Source of the DNA: Candidatus Aquicultor secundus | GTDB lineage: Bacteria; Actinomycetota; Aquicultoria; Aquicultorales; Aquicultoraceae | Length of the DNA stretch: 62,958 nt | NCBI GenBank assembly: GCA_002783345.1 | Contig: PFFU01000104.1 | Location: 4,245-67,202 of the forward strand | Reading direction: 5' to 3' | Shown here: in pieces, positions 7,503-17,060 of the stretch | Layout: every line of letters begins with the position of its first letter | Numbering within the stretch: the stretch's first letter is position 1 | Translations under genes and position numbers: made by a program | The notes under the pieces: model-generated | Told to the model about the DNA's origin: nothing | Databases searched by the model: none | Seen by the model: the letters and a program-made list of their open reading frames with translations, nothing else

Positions 7503-8609
7503 CTATATCTTAACAAGCTCAACGAGGAGTTGCGCCATATTGGCCAACTCTTGCACGGGGACGTATTCGTCGTCGGTATGGACGTCTTCGGCGCCCATTC
7601 CGAGGTTTACGGTGCTGATTCCCTTGGCGTTGAATACATTCGTATCGCTTCCGCCTCCGCTCTTGATAAGCCTCGGGGTAAGGCCGAGCTTCGTCATGGT
7701 ATCGACTACCTTCTTTACCACGGGATCGTTTTCTGAATGCAGGTAGCCATCGTAAGGGCGAGTTCGTTTGATGTTTACCTCTGCGCCCGTCTCATCCGCG
7801 CCCTTCTTAAAGCACTCTATCATATGATGAGCCTGCTTTTCTAGTTTCGCCGGATCGATGCTTCGCGCCTCGGCAAGAAGGTTTACCTTAGCCGGAACGA
7901 TATTCCCCGCCCGACCGCCTTCGATAGTTCCCACGTTAGAGGTGGTATCCTCATCGATTCTCCCGATATTCATGCAGCAGATAGCTTTCGATGCGGCAAC
8001 TATTGCGTTTATTCCAAGCTCGGGGGCAACGCCGGCATGCGCGGCCCTTCCGGTATACTCGACTTCAAACGAATCCTGATAAGGGGCGCCGACGACCACG
8101 GTACCGACCGGTCCGTTGCTATCTAAAACATAGGCGTAATCCACATTGACATCGCTCAAGTCCAGGTGCTTTGCGCCTTCAAGCCCGACTTCTTCGGCGA
8201 TGGTAAATGCAAGGTGTACCGGCCCATGCCGCAGCAATTTACCCTCTAAGACCGAAATCAGCTCGAGCATTGCCGCAACCCCGGCTTTATCGTCGGCCCC
8301 AAGTATGGTATCGCCCTTACTCTTGATAACGCCATCCTCGATGACCGGCTCGATGCCCCCGGATGGCTCGACGGTATCCATGTGGGCGGCAAACAGGATG
8401 CAGGGCCCGTCCGCCGTTCCCGGTATTGTGACAAGGACGTTTCCGGCATCCCCGCCAAGCGCTTTACCGGCCTCATCTTCGTATGCTAAAAAGCCCAGCG
8501 CCTCCACATAGCCCTTGATGTAACCAGCTACAAATCGCTCTTTGTAGCTTGGGCTGTAGATCTTTACCAGATTCTCGAATATCCTAACGACTCTGCCATC
8601 TTCAACCAT
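7503..8609 (-). CDS. M20 family metallopeptidase, peptidase T-like
   Basis: The open frame runs back to 8666, but the ATG at 8609 has GGAGG five bases upstream and matches the family's N-terminus, so I use it (368 residues). It is a cytosolic di-zinc aminopeptidase of the M20 family. Zinc ligands and catalytic residues are visible (numbered from this start): H76 and D78 in AAHMDTVEP, D106 in GADDKAG, E139/E140 in IAEEVG, an aspartate in LDSNGP, and the late histidine in EDVHTDDEYV. A dimerisation domain interrupts the catalytic domain (YTGRAAHAGVAPELG). It probably trims small peptides; exact specificity is unknown. It lies between pyrG and DUF3866 with short gaps on both sides. Confidence 0.92.
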   Translation of the reverse strand: MVEDGRVVRIFENLVKIYSPSYKERFVAGYIKGYVEALGFLAYEDEAGKALGGDAGNVLVTIPGTADGPCILFAAHMDTVEPSGGIEPVIEDGVIKSKGDTILGADDKAGVAAMLELISVLEGKLLRHGPVHLAFTIAEEVGLEGAKHLDLSDVNVDYAYVLDSNGPVGTVVVGAPYQDSFEVEYTGRAAHAGVAPELGINAIVAASKAICCMNIGRIDEDTTSNVGTIEGGRAGNIVPAKVNLLAEARSIDPAKLEKQAHHMIECFKKGADETGAEVNIKRTRPYDGYLHSENDPVVKKVVDTMTKLGLTPRLIKSGGGSDTNVFNAKGISTVNLGMGAEDVHTDDEYVPVQELANMAQLLVELVKI

Positions 8610-8675
8610 GAGAACCTCCAGCTCTTTCACGCAAAATGAAAAAGTGGAACCCCGGGGCCCCACCATGCTAGTCGC

Positions 8676-10316
8676 TTATTCGAAATAACCGCGGGTCGCC
8701 CCGACTCGTTGTCTGTCGAGGTTGTATTTCAACGCCGCGCCGACGAAGTCTCTAAAAAGCGGCTGCGGCCTGTTTGGCCTGGATTTAAACTCGGGATGGA
8801 ACTGCGTGCCCACAAACCAGGGATGGTCTTTAATCTCGACGATTTCAACCAGCCTCCCGTCCGGGGAAAGCCCGCTTAGCACAAGACCGGCTTTTACCAG
8901 TGCCTCTATATATTCACTATTTACCTCATAGCGGTGGCGATGCCGTTCCTCGATATCCGTCGCCCCATATGCCCGGTACGCGTAACTGTCTTTCGTTATC
9001 TTACATGGATATGCGCCCAGCCTCATAGTGCCGCCCATATCTTCAACGGTCTTCTGCTCGGGCAGAAGGTCGATAACCGGGTGTGGGGTCTCGGGATCAA
9101 ATTCGGAGCTGTTCGCGCCTTCCAGACCGACAACATTTCTAGCAAACTCAACAACGGCGCATTGCAGGCCAAGGCATACGCCCAAGAATGGAAGCTTATT
9201 CTCCCTGGCGAATCGTATCGCATGGATTTTTCCTTCAATCCCCCGGATACCGAACCCGCCGGGCACAAGTATGCCGTCTACCGAGGCCAGTTGCCTCTCG
9301 ACTTCCTCCTGGCTTACCGTCTCAGCATCGACCCAGACAATCTCAACATCGGTGTTGTTAAAATAGCCACCGTGCTTCAGCGCCTCAACAACGCTCAGGT
9401 ACGCATCCGGCAACTGGACGTATTTTCCGACCAACCCTATTTTTACCTTGTTTTCGACACGCCTGATCCGCTCGACAAGCCCTTGCCATTCGCTTAAATC
9501 CGTTGTGCCGTTTTTAAGCTTTAAGCGGTCCACAACAATATCGTCCAGACCTTCTTCATGCAGTTTTAGCGGTATAACGTAGAGGTTATCCGCGTCTATG
9601 GCCGTGATGACCGATGCCGGCTCGATGTCGCAAAAAAGACCGATCTTGCGCTTAATCGACACATCGATCGGCCTATCGCATCGGGCCACTATAATATCGG
9701 GCTGAATACCGATGCTTCGCAGCTCTTTTACGCTGTGCTGCGTCGGCTTGGTCTTCAGCTCTGAGGAAGATTCTAGATAAGGTACAAGGGTTACATGTAT
9801 ATACAGGACATTTTCTTTTCCAACGTCTTTTTTAAACTGCCTTATGGCTTCAAGGAAGGGAAGGCTTTCAATGTCGCCGACGGTGCCGCCGACCTCGGTG
9901 ATGACGATGTGCTTGTCGTCATTCGTCGCTAAATTTAAAATACGCTGCTTAATCTCGTTAGTTACGTGGGGGATAACCTGGACGGTGCCGCCCAGAAATT
10001 CACCGCGCCGCTCTTTGGTGACGATCGACCAATATATCTGGCCTGCAGTGACGTTGCTGTCCTTGCCGAGGTTCTCGTCGATAAACCTCTCGTAGTGCCC
10101 CAGGTCCAGGTCCGTCTCGGTGCCGTCGTCGGTTACAAACACCTCTCCGTGCTGAAACGGGCTCATTGTCCCGGGGTCGACGTTCAAGTAGGGGTCAAGT
10201 TTCTGGATGGTGACTTTAAACCCCCTGCTCTTTAACAATCTGCCAAGAGAGGCGGCGGTAATTCCTTTTCCCAGCGATGAGACAACGCCGCCTGTTACAA
10301 AGATATGTTTAGCCAA
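8676..10316 (-). CDS. pyrG: CTP synthase
   Basis: PyrG makes CTP from UTP, ATP and glutamine. The 546-residue protein has the N-terminal synthase domain opening with [15 protein letters not shown] (P-loop) and [14 protein letters not shown], a metal/UTP region [16 protein letters not shown], and a C-terminal class I glutamine amidotransferase domain with the cysteine in LGVCLGLQ and the His-Glu pair in GTQFHPEF. Length matches the family. It is 9 bases upstream of the long version of the peptidase frame, and a 100-base gap separates it from the membrane transferase gene upstream. In Mycobacterium pyrG directly follows mctB; here six surface-glycan genes are inserted between them. Confidence 0.98.
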   Translation of the reverse strand: MAKHIFVTGGVVSSLGKGITAASLGRLLKSRGFKVTIQKLDPYLNVDPGTMSPFQHGEVFVTDDGTETDLDLGHYERFIDENLGKDSNVTAGQIYWSIVTKERRGEFLGGTVQVIPHVTNEIKQRILNLATNDDKHIVITEVGGTVGDIESLPFLEAIRQFKKDVGKENVLYIHVTLVPYLESSSELKTKPTQHSVKELRSIGIQPDIIVARCDRPIDVSIKRKIGLFCDIEPASVITAIDADNLYVIPLKLHEEGLDDIVVDRLKLKNGTTDLSEWQGLVERIRRVENKVKIGLVGKYVQLPDAYLSVVEALKHGGYFNNTDVEIVWVDAETVSQEEVERQLASVDGILVPGGFGIRGIEGKIHAIRFARENKLPFLGVCLGLQCAVVEFARNVVGLEGANSSEFDPETPHPVIDLLPEQKTVEDMGGTMRLGAYPCKITKDSYAYRAYGATDIEERHRHRYEVNSEYIEALVKAGLVLSGLSPDGRLVEIVEIKDHPWFVGTQFHPEFKSRPNRPQPLFRDFVGAALKYNLDRQRVGATRGYFE

Positions 10317-10419
10317 TCATCTCTCCCCTTTTGCTTGCCTTTCTTCCTCTAGAAGTCTACTATATCTCATTATACCAACCTTCGCATTTTATCACGGATT
10401 CGCGACAAAATCGAATCGC

Positions 10420-11301
10420 CTATTCAGCTTTTCGCCCTAGATTATCAAAGGCCCTCAGAATAGGGACACGCTCAACAACTGCGGTAATCGAGTATTTCTC
10501 TGTAAGGACTTGCAATAATATAAGTAAAATAATAACCGGTAATTTTACATTCCACCCATAGGTGGCGACTAAACAGAATCCAAGAACACCGCCAAGAATA
10601 TTCGACCCCGTATCGCCAAGCATGATCTCTTCCTTCAAGTCGGAGGCGATCAACACCAGCGCGATACCGGCCAGCGCTGCGGATGATGATCCGAAAGCGC
10701 TCCCCGCCGCATAGATAAAGAACAATTGCAGCGGAATATATATCTTAAGCGCCCGTCCCGGACGTAAATCAAGCAGGTTCAAGGCGTTGACGCAGAGCGC
10801 GATAAGGAGGGCATTCCCAATAATTTCTAGCACCTCCGACGATAGTAGCGAGGATGCAAACACGGCCACCACCGGTATCCCGATAGCCTTAAGCGCACCC
10901 GTCGTCAGCTTTCCTTTAAATAGCGCCCCGATATGGCCCCTGAAGCCACTATACTCTCTAGTTCCAAGAAGGTCATCGACCAGGCCGAAAAGACCGGCTC
11001 CAAGAATAAGTATCGTTAGCGGCATCGCCACATCAGAGCTTACGACAAATCCATCCGGGATAAATATGCCCAGCATATCGGCGGCTGTCGGGACAATCGC
11101 CGCCGCCGCCATTAGCAGTATCCAAACCAGGATAATAAGGATGCCCGCCATATTGACGACTTCCTTTTGACGGTAGTTTACCTTAACGGCCCCGGATTCC
11201 TTTAGCATCCCGACGACCATCGGCAATATCACCAGGCTCACAATCGCCGCCGTCACCCCATGCGCAATTATCCATAAATAAAGCAACACCGCACTTACCA
11301 C
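10420..11301 (-). CDS. MraY/WecA-family membrane sugar-phosphate transferase
   Basis: This 293-residue polytopic membrane protein has the motifs of enzymes that transfer a sugar-1-phosphate from a UDP-sugar to a polyprenyl phosphate. The acidic pair is in LVDDLLG (D109, D110), the second motif is NALNLLDLRPGRALK (N172 to D178), and the third is MLGDTGSNILGG (D230). About nine to ten hydrophobic segments are visible. It is shorter than MraY (about 320-360) and lacks the MraY-specific HHH loop, so it is more like WecA/TagO or a lineage-specific homologue. It closes the surface-glycan cluster that starts at 17.7 kb and could start assembly of the lipid-linked glycan that the neighbouring glycosyltransferases extend. 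Sugar specificity cannot be read from sequence. Confidence 0.85.
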   Translation of the reverse strand: MVSAVLLYLWIIAHGVTAAIVSLVILPMVVGMLKESGAVKVNYRQKEVVNMAGILIILVWILLMAAAAIVPTAADMLGIFIPDGFVVSSDVAMPLTILILGAGLFGLVDDLLGTREYSGFRGHIGALFKGKLTTGALKAIGIPVVAVFASSLLSSEVLEIIGNALLIALCVNALNLLDLRPGRALKIYIPLQLFFIYAAGSAFGSSSAALAGIALVLIASDLKEEIMLGDTGSNILGGVLGFCLVATYGWNVKLPVIILLILLQVLTEKYSITAVVERVPILRAFDNLGRKAE

Positions 11302-11352
11302 AAGAAATTACCCTCTTCAGACCCACTCTATATCCACAATGCTCTTCTCCTA

Positions 11353-13635
11353 TTAACCGTTCTTCCCAAACACTCGAGATTCCGGGCTCGTGTCCCTTAT
11401 CTCTTCATGCTCCGCAGAGCGATATTGCTCCCAGATCATCAGGTAAATAACCGTTGGAATCATATACGACATAATGATCGCCGGTATCAAAATGCCCGAG
11501 TCGTTAAAGATAAATCCGACGATGCCACCAACGATCGATGCCGAGATCGCCGTCGATAATCCCCGGTATTTTGCAAGCAAACGGCTCAGAACGCCGGTCG
11601 GCTTCATCCATAGGAATATGGCGAGCCCCAGCATTATAAAGAGAAAATACGACCATGTGCTAAACTTAAATATCATCAAGTTCGTGGCCAACTTGCGCTT
11701 GATAATCATGACCGCCTCGGGAAAACCTCCTGAGATAATAAGGTTAACGGATTTTCCCATGTGCGTCGTCGCACCGTGCATTGCATCGTAACCGGCAAAT
11801 AGCGCAAGAACAACAACCACCATTACCAGCGCGATTGCAAAATTTCGGAATTTGGCCTTTGACCTAGCGGATAGAAGGACCATTGTGGTAAACGTCGCGG
11901 TTGCGGTAATCGGCCCGTCGGTATTCGTTCCAAGCCCCGGAAACCCGATCAGCACGATCAAAAACACCGATAAAACGGCCCCGGCAAGCACGGTCCACTT
12001 GTTCCATACCTTTTCGAGCATTAGGCCGAATAACAGTAGTCCGTTCGCCAGTAATATCGACATAGCCTCGTTGCCTATACCGAAGAAACGAGCGCCCCGA
12101 ATCGGGTCGTAGCCGAAGATGCTGTTGATGAAGGACGGCCCGCCCATCAACACCTCTACGGACAGAACGACGACGTTAAGCAGGGCGATACCGATGATCG
12201 GGTGAAGCACTTTTCTGCGAATCGCAACCAATAGCAACGCAAATAAAAGGGAAACGACGATAGTCAATAAAGTAACAAGCGATCCCTGAGCGGCTACGCG
12301 TTCAAGCTTTGTCGTGTAGAAGGAAAAGAGAGGGAAGCTCATGGTGGTAAAGATCAGTGTCGACAGTATCGTCGCCGTTTTCCTGGTGAGCATCCTCCTG
12401 TAGGCAATAACAAGCGCCGCCAGCACGTACAGGACGATCTGGATGTAAATATACGCAAGAATCGCCATTCTACGGGTATCCTTAACGCCAATCGCGCTTT
12501 GATTAAACCGGTCAAGCTCTTGCGGAGAGATCTGTGTCGACCCCGTGCGCATAACGCTCCCCGGCATATCCTCGCCCTTCTTCATTTCTAGGATGTTTAG
12601 AATAGTCGGCGTGATATCTATAATCGTAACAAGGCCTTCCCTGTTCGTAGTATCCGCGATCAAGGGCCCCGGCTTAAAGCCGGACCCGTGCACTAGTATC
12701 GGCGTCAACTGCTCCAGGCCGGATCTAAGCGGAGCCTTAGTCGATCCGGGCGCTGACAGTGCCGTCACGATAAAAACCGTATCCGGCCCCGCCACATCCA
12801 TTGCTTGCTTTAAGAACCTGGCATTGTTATGAATAGCCCGCATCTTCATATTCAACGCCCGGCGTTTTAGGACGTACCGGCTATAATAGTCGGCTCTTAC
12901 CGTATCGCCGAGGTCGAGTACGATAAAATCCGCCTTGGGAAGGTACTGCGCAAAGGCAGTCTTCATCTTCGTATAATCCGTCCTAACGCTAAACGGGGAT
13001 TTGGGGTCATGCAACAGCATGTTCTTGCCGACATTTCCAAAATCGACCGCACCGTCTTCATTCATTGCTATAGCAACGGCCACGCGATTGTAGGCATCCG
13101 GGTTATCGGTAAGCGATGTATCCGCGTTACCCAGCACCGCGGTCTTGCCCCCGTGGGCCTCAATAATGCTTCCCAGCTCGCCGGGGGTAAAATCCTGCAT
13201 GCCGTTATCGTTGTCCATTATTATCGAGGCAATACCAAGCTCGAGTACCTGACCTTTTACGGTGCACTTGCCTGTACGCAGCTTATACGCTTCAATTGCC
13301 GGCACGCCGCCGTATGTTTCGGTGGCGTTATATTCCTCAAAACTCGCTGGGGCCGCATCCGACCTTACCCCCGCCCCAACGGTAAGTGCGTTTCGCGAGC
13401 GTGAGGGCGCTTTGAAGGCGCGGTTATTGAGAAGACCGATCGAACTTGTTTTGATCAGGTCGTTTAATACGGGGTCGTCGGCGGTGATGATATCCGACCA
13501 GGTGATGTTATCCATAAGGACAAAGACAACCTTATTGCCGTGTTCGGCCGCCATGGCCTGCGGCGCCGGCAACAACGAAAGAACTGCTGCTAATAGAGCT
13601 ACAACTAGAACTACAACTGCGATTTTACGCTGCAT
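11353..13635 (-). CDS. Membrane protein with exported alkaline-phosphatase-fold domain
   Basis: This 760-residue protein has an N-terminal signal sequence (VVVLVVALLAAVLSLLPAPQ, ending AMAAE), an extracytoplasmic domain of about 350 residues, then roughly ten membrane segments (from about residue 390 to 735) and a short charged cytoplasmic tail. The exported domain resembles the alkaline phosphatase/sulfatase fold: a first strand VVFVLMDNITW, the DLGDTVRADYY region, and a late strand followed by TPILVHGSGFKPG and DITPTILNIL. The classical metal-binding DHG signature is not visible; the equivalent strand reads VFIVTALSAPG. It may therefore be a transferase with altered metal sites or a binding protein. 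It sits within the surface-glycan cluster and may modify or export a cell-wall polymer. The function is not established. Confidence 0.7.
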   Translation of the reverse strand: MQRKIAVVVLVVALLAAVLSLLPAPQAMAAEHGNKVVFVLMDNITWSDIITADDPVLNDLIKTSSIGLLNNRAFKAPSRSRNALTVGAGVRSDAAPASFEEYNATETYGGVPAIEAYKLRTGKCTVKGQVLELGIASIIMDNDNGMQDFTPGELGSIIEAHGGKTAVLGNADTSLTDNPDAYNRVAVAIAMNEDGAVDFGNVGKNMLLHDPKSPFSVRTDYTKMKTAFAQYLPKADFIVLDLGDTVRADYYSRYVLKRRALNMKMRAIHNNARFLKQAMDVAGPDTVFIVTALSAPGSTKAPLRSGLEQLTPILVHGSGFKPGPLIADTTNREGLVTIIDITPTILNILEMKKGEDMPGSVMRTGSTQISPQELDRFNQSAIGVKDTRRMAILAYIYIQIVLYVLAALVIAYRRMLTRKTATILSTLIFTTMSFPLFSFYTTKLERVAAQGSLVTLLTIVVSLLFALLLVAIRRKVLHPIIGIALLNVVVLSVEVLMGGPSFINSIFGYDPIRGARFFGIGNEAMSILLANGLLLFGLMLEKVWNKWTVLAGAVLSVFLIVLIGFPGLGTNTDGPITATATFTTMVLLSARSKAKFRNFAIALVMVVVVLALFAGYDAMHGATTHMGKSVNLIISGGFPEAVMIIKRKLATNLMIFKFSTWSYFLFIMLGLAIFLWMKPTGVLSRLLAKYRGLSTAISASIVGGIVGFIFNDSGILIPAIIMSYMIPTVIYLMIWEQYRSAEHEEIRDTSPESRVFGKNG

Positions 13636-13687
13636 ATACGTCCTCCGGATTGCACAACAAAATAAGCTATTACCTAGACATAAAATA

Positions 13688-13700
13688 CATGAGTCTCATG
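13688..13700. repeat. Short palindrome CATGAGTCTCATG
   Basis: Perfect 6-base arms with a one-base centre lie in the 76-base gap between the GT-C transferase gene and the alkaline-phosphatase-fold gene. It could be an operator or a small RNA hairpin. A chance palindrome of this size is possible. Confidence 0.35.
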
Positions 13701-13711
13701 ATATACGTGGT

Positions 13712-14968
13712 TTAAGATGCCGTCAAACGAACGCCATACGCCTGAAATACGGCTTTTATACGGGTAGCGACATACGAAAGCAGGTTAGCGGCGCCAAGAC
13801 CAAGAAACGGTACCAGGGGCATTAAATACCTGAACACCGTCAAGGTGAATATGTGAAGCAGCATGGTTAAGACGACGGTAAGCATCAGCAATTGCCGCTC
13901 GTATTTCCCTTTTGACGCTATCAATAAGCCCGCTATGCCTAGCACCCCGAGCACCAGGTAGAATAAGCCGGTGACCGTTTGCTGTTTTCTTAAATCATAG
14001 ACCCTCGGAAACCCGAACAGGCGCCGTACTCGCTGGTGTAGCAGCCCGCGGATATCGGTGCCACTCATATGTTTTATCCTCTGAATGGCCTCTTTGGTCA
14101 TCATCTGACTCATCTGAACTTCGTTCTTATCAGAATGTCTCTCACGGTACCTGTCTATCAGTACGCCTAACGGCGTCCCTTTATCCTCATACGTCCCCCA
14201 CCAGAGTGTCGCCGGACCGGTTGTCGTGCTAAACACCGGCTCGCCAAATACCATATAGTTGCGGATGGTCCAGGGAACGATCAAAAGTACCGCCGCGACC
14301 AAAAACACACCGGTTGATTTAAGCAGCCACGAATATCCATTATCCTTAAACCGCAACCATAGCCCCAGCACTATGAGGGCCGGAAGGAAAATTACGGTCT
14401 GTCTGCAAAGATAAGTTACGCCAAAAACCAGCCCGGTCGCCGCCAACATCCACAGCGAGGGGCGGTCTTTTTTAAATATTCCAACGATGAGAATCGATAA
14501 ACATATCTCGAGGACGAAAAATAGCGTTTCCGAAGTCAGCATTATATTGTAATGGATGATGTCCGGTGAAACCGCGTATATAAGCGAAGCGATAGCCCCT
14601 TCGACCCGGCCGTAAAGCCGCATGCCAAGCAAATATATCAGCGGGATGGTCGCAATTGCCAGGATCATATGCGACATCACCCCGGCTTTTGTCGAAGGAC
14701 CAAACACATAGTAAAGGGCAACCAGGTAAAAAGGGTATGTAGGGGCGTAAAACGCAGTAGGTTGATCCTGCCTGGCGATCATATGGTTGGGGCTGCTGTA
14801 TCCCTTTCCGGCCAGCAAATTCTTCGCTATGCCGTTATACGATACCGAGTCCGAAGACATCGTTAAAACGTCTACTTTGGCGATCTTCTCCCAGGCTTCG
14901 ACCCGCATAACAACGCCAAGAACGATCGCGATGATAAGTATGATGATTGCCGCGTCTAGTCTACGCAA
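13712..14968 (-). CDS. GT-C (ArnT/PMT-like) membrane glycosyltransferase
   Basis: This 418-residue protein has about eleven membrane segments and the GT39/PMT-2 layout: a first helix, then an extracytoplasmic loop with acidic residues (SSDSVSYNGIAKNLLAGKGYS), FYAPTYPFYLVALYY, and a later loop beginning RNYMVFGEPVFSTTTGPATL. These enzymes use polyprenyl-phosphate sugars as donors on the outer face of the membrane. The adjacent DPM1-like GT2 gene, 14 bases away, would make such a donor, so the pair forms a plausible two-step system. Acceptors could be lipid-linked glycans or proteins. The assignment to the family is good; substrates are unknown. Confidence 0.85.
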   Translation of the reverse strand: MRRLDAAIIILIIAIVLGVVMRVEAWEKIAKVDVLTMSSDSVSYNGIAKNLLAGKGYSSPNHMIARQDQPTAFYAPTYPFYLVALYYVFGPSTKAGVMSHMILAIATIPLIYLLGMRLYGRVEGAIASLIYAVSPDIIHYNIMLTSETLFFVLEICLSILIVGIFKKDRPSLWMLAATGLVFGVTYLCRQTVIFLPALIVLGLWLRFKDNGYSWLLKSTGVFLVAAVLLIVPWTIRNYMVFGEPVFSTTTGPATLWWGTYEDKGTPLGVLIDRYRERHSDKNEVQMSQMMTKEAIQRIKHMSGTDIRGLLHQRVRRLFGFPRVYDLRKQQTVTGLFYLVLGVLGIAGLLIASKGKYERQLLMLTVVLTMLLHIFTLTVFRYLMPLVPFLGLGAANLLSYVATRIKAVFQAYGVRLTAS

Positions 14969-14982
14969 TGATTGTATCTCTC

Positions 14983-15684
14983 TTAATCCTTAAACCGGTA
15001 TTTGACCAGCGTCCAGATTGCAATGAAGCCATCCTGCCATTTTATCTTTTTTCCCTCTTCGATGTTACGGGCTTCATATGTAATGGGAACCTCGATAATC
15101 TTGTGACCGCGCTTCAGGGTCTTGGCGGTAACCTCGGGGCAAAATTCAAAACCGGTGCACTTAAGGTTGATCGAACTCAGCACGTTTCTGTTAAACGCCT
15201 TGTATGCTGTAGCTTCGTCCGTTATTTTTGCGCCGAACAGTATGTTGACCGTCACCGTAAGCAAACGGTTTGCAAGCCGGTTTACGAATTTCATGCCTTT
15301 GATATCGCCCATAAACCTGCTTCCATACACAATATCCGCCTGTCCGCTTAGCAGGGGTTCAAGAACTTTCGGTATATCTGAAGGTTTGTATTCCAGGTCG
15401 GCGTCGCAGACGATAAGAACGTCGCCTCGCGCGATAGAAAATCCCGCACGTAGCGCAGCGCCTTTGCCGCTGTTCTGAGGCATCCGGTAGATCACAACAG
15501 AGTCGATATCCCGCAACGACTCCACAAAATCGGCGGTGCCATCGGTCGAGCCGTCATCCACGACCACCAACTCACGCCGCACCCCCTCGGGTAGGGGAAC
15601 TTTATCCAATGCCCGCAATACCTGTTCGATGTATTCTCGCTCGTTATACGCCGGTATTACAAAGCTGACCATCTTCTTCGACAT
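14983..15684 (-). CDS. GT2 glycosyltransferase, dolichyl-phosphate sugar synthase-like
   Basis: A soluble GT-A enzyme beginning MVSFVIPAYNE, with the nucleotide-binding VVDDGSTDGT, the acceptor loop NSGKGAALRAGFSIARG and the metal-binding DAD in VCDADLEY. It resembles polyprenyl-phosphate mannose/glucose synthases. Two in-frame ATG starts have ribosome-binding sites: 15684 (AGGA, six bases upstream) and 15741 (AAGGTGG). I chose 15684 (233 residues) because the GT-A fold starts five residues later; the longer start adds 19 residues of no recognised kind. The repeated MSK at both starts hints at a small 5' duplication. It lies 14 bases from the GT-C membrane transferase that would use its product. 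Confidence 0.85.
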   Translation of the reverse strand: MSKKMVSFVIPAYNEREYIEQVLRALDKVPLPEGVRRELVVVDDGSTDGTADFVESLRDIDSVVIYRMPQNSGKGAALRAGFSIARGDVLIVCDADLEYKPSDIPKVLEPLLSGQADIVYGSRFMGDIKGMKFVNRLANRLLTVTVNILFGAKITDEATAYKAFNRNVLSSINLKCTGFEFCPEVTAKTLKRGHKIIEVPITYEARNIEEGKKIKWQDGFIAIWTLVKYRFKD

Positions 15685-15886
15685 ATACGATCCTGCTTGC
15701 TTTCGCTGGGCCGGAGCCACACAGCTTACCGTTTTTGACATATACCACCTTGCCTCTAGAATAACTACTACCAAAATATAGTGTCGATATGCCTTTTCAA
15801 GCTTGAGAGGATACCGCTTTCAGCCGACTCTACATATTTTAATATGCAAGCCTTAATATGCCAATGGATTTTTTTAGAAGCGTAAA

Positions 15887-16990
15887 CTATCTTGCCTTTT
15901 CAAGGTAGAGAGATTCTGTGGGTTTCATCATGCTCGGGATTGTAAACCTCTCAATTACTAATTTATGCCCCGCCTGCGCTTTGGTATCGGCCTTACATTG
16001 GTCGGCACGTATACCGTTTACCGCCTCGATGATTGCCGCCGCATTACCGGCCGGAATAAGCTCAACGTGCTCTTCATTCACAGCCTCACGCACACCGGGT
16101 ACATCGGTCACCGCAACCGGCTTTATACAAGCCAGCGCCTCTAAAAGAATAAGGGGCAAGCCTGCTGCAAGATTCGGAATCACCACAACATCAAGGCTTT
16201 TTAATATATGTGCAACGTCTCGCCTAAACCCCAAAAACCGTACGTTTTTGGATATACCCAAATTCGATGCCTGCTTCTCTAAAGCCGGACGTTCATCTCC
16301 GTCCCCGGCGATTATGAAGTACATATTCGGGTTATCTTTAACCAGCACTGCTGCAGCCTCTAAAAAAGTACCCGTTCCTTTTTCTGGAGAAAGCCTCGTA
16401 ATCACGCCTACAAGGTTGTTTTCTTTCTTTAGATCAAGCTCTCTGTAAAGGTGCTCGGTATCGAGTGTTTCGCCAAACCTGTCGGCTTCAACAACGTTGT
16501 AGATTAAGCTTGCGCTATTGAAACCCTCTATATCGTGCTTAACCGCTTCGGATACGGCAATCAGGTGATCGGGCATAGCCGCGATCTTATTGTAAGGCAG
16601 ATTTAAAAAACCCTTCTTTTTTGGGGTAGCGCTATCGACTGTATGCACCGTACTAACATGGGGAATATTCCGATTCTTCGCAACCTGGGCGCTCACATAA
16701 CACGCCTGATATCCGTGGCTATGGATTAAATTAACGGCATGCTCCTCGATAAACTGATCTATCTGCTTTGCGATACCGCCGCTATTAAGCTTGTTGGCAC
16801 TCGCGATTCCGGGGATAACCTGGTACTCTACATTAAGCTTTTTGACATGCTCGAGCAGGTACGAATCCGAGGAAATCAACAGGGAGGGCTTATACCGCGC
16901 CCTGTTGAGATACTTTAAAAGGATGAGGACGTGCTGGCTCATGCTGTTTGTAGTTTCATCTACGACGTATAGTATTCCCCGTTCTATCAC
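15887..16990 (-). CDS. GT4 family glycosyltransferase
   Basis: A 367-residue GT-B enzyme. The N-terminal Rossmann half contains NLIHSHGYQACYVSA, the linker is typical, and the C-terminal donor half has RLSPEKGTGTFLEA, FIIAGDGDERPALE, VRFLGFRRDV and the nucleotide-sugar motif GLPLILLEALACIKPV followed by VPGVREAV. It starts at a GTG with GGAGG eight bases upstream. It is a retaining transferase that probably adds a sugar to a lipid-linked intermediate at the cytoplasmic face. It lies between two GT2 genes in the surface-glycan cluster. The 112-base gap downstream contains a small palindrome (CATATTTTAATATG near 15833) and a possible promoter for the next gene (TTGAAA, TATTTT). Confidence 0.9.
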   Translation of the reverse strand: MIERGILYVVDETTNSMSQHVLILLKYLNRARYKPSLLISSDSYLLEHVKKLNVEYQVIPGIASANKLNSGGIAKQIDQFIEEHAVNLIHSHGYQACYVSAQVAKNRNIPHVSTVHTVDSATPKKKGFLNLPYNKIAAMPDHLIAVSEAVKHDIEGFNSASLIYNVVEADRFGETLDTEHLYRELDLKKENNLVGVITRLSPEKGTGTFLEAAAVLVKDNPNMYFIIAGDGDERPALEKQASNLGISKNVRFLGFRRDVAHILKSLDVVVIPNLAAGLPLILLEALACIKPVAVTDVPGVREAVNEEHVELIPAGNAAAIIEAVNGIRADQCKADTKAQAGHKLVIERFTIPSMMKPTESLYLEKAR

Positions 16991-17060
16991 CGCTACTGCC
17001 TCCTGTACCGCGTGTGCTACATATGTGTTTCGGTGCTCGTTAACATTTAAGAAATTACCA

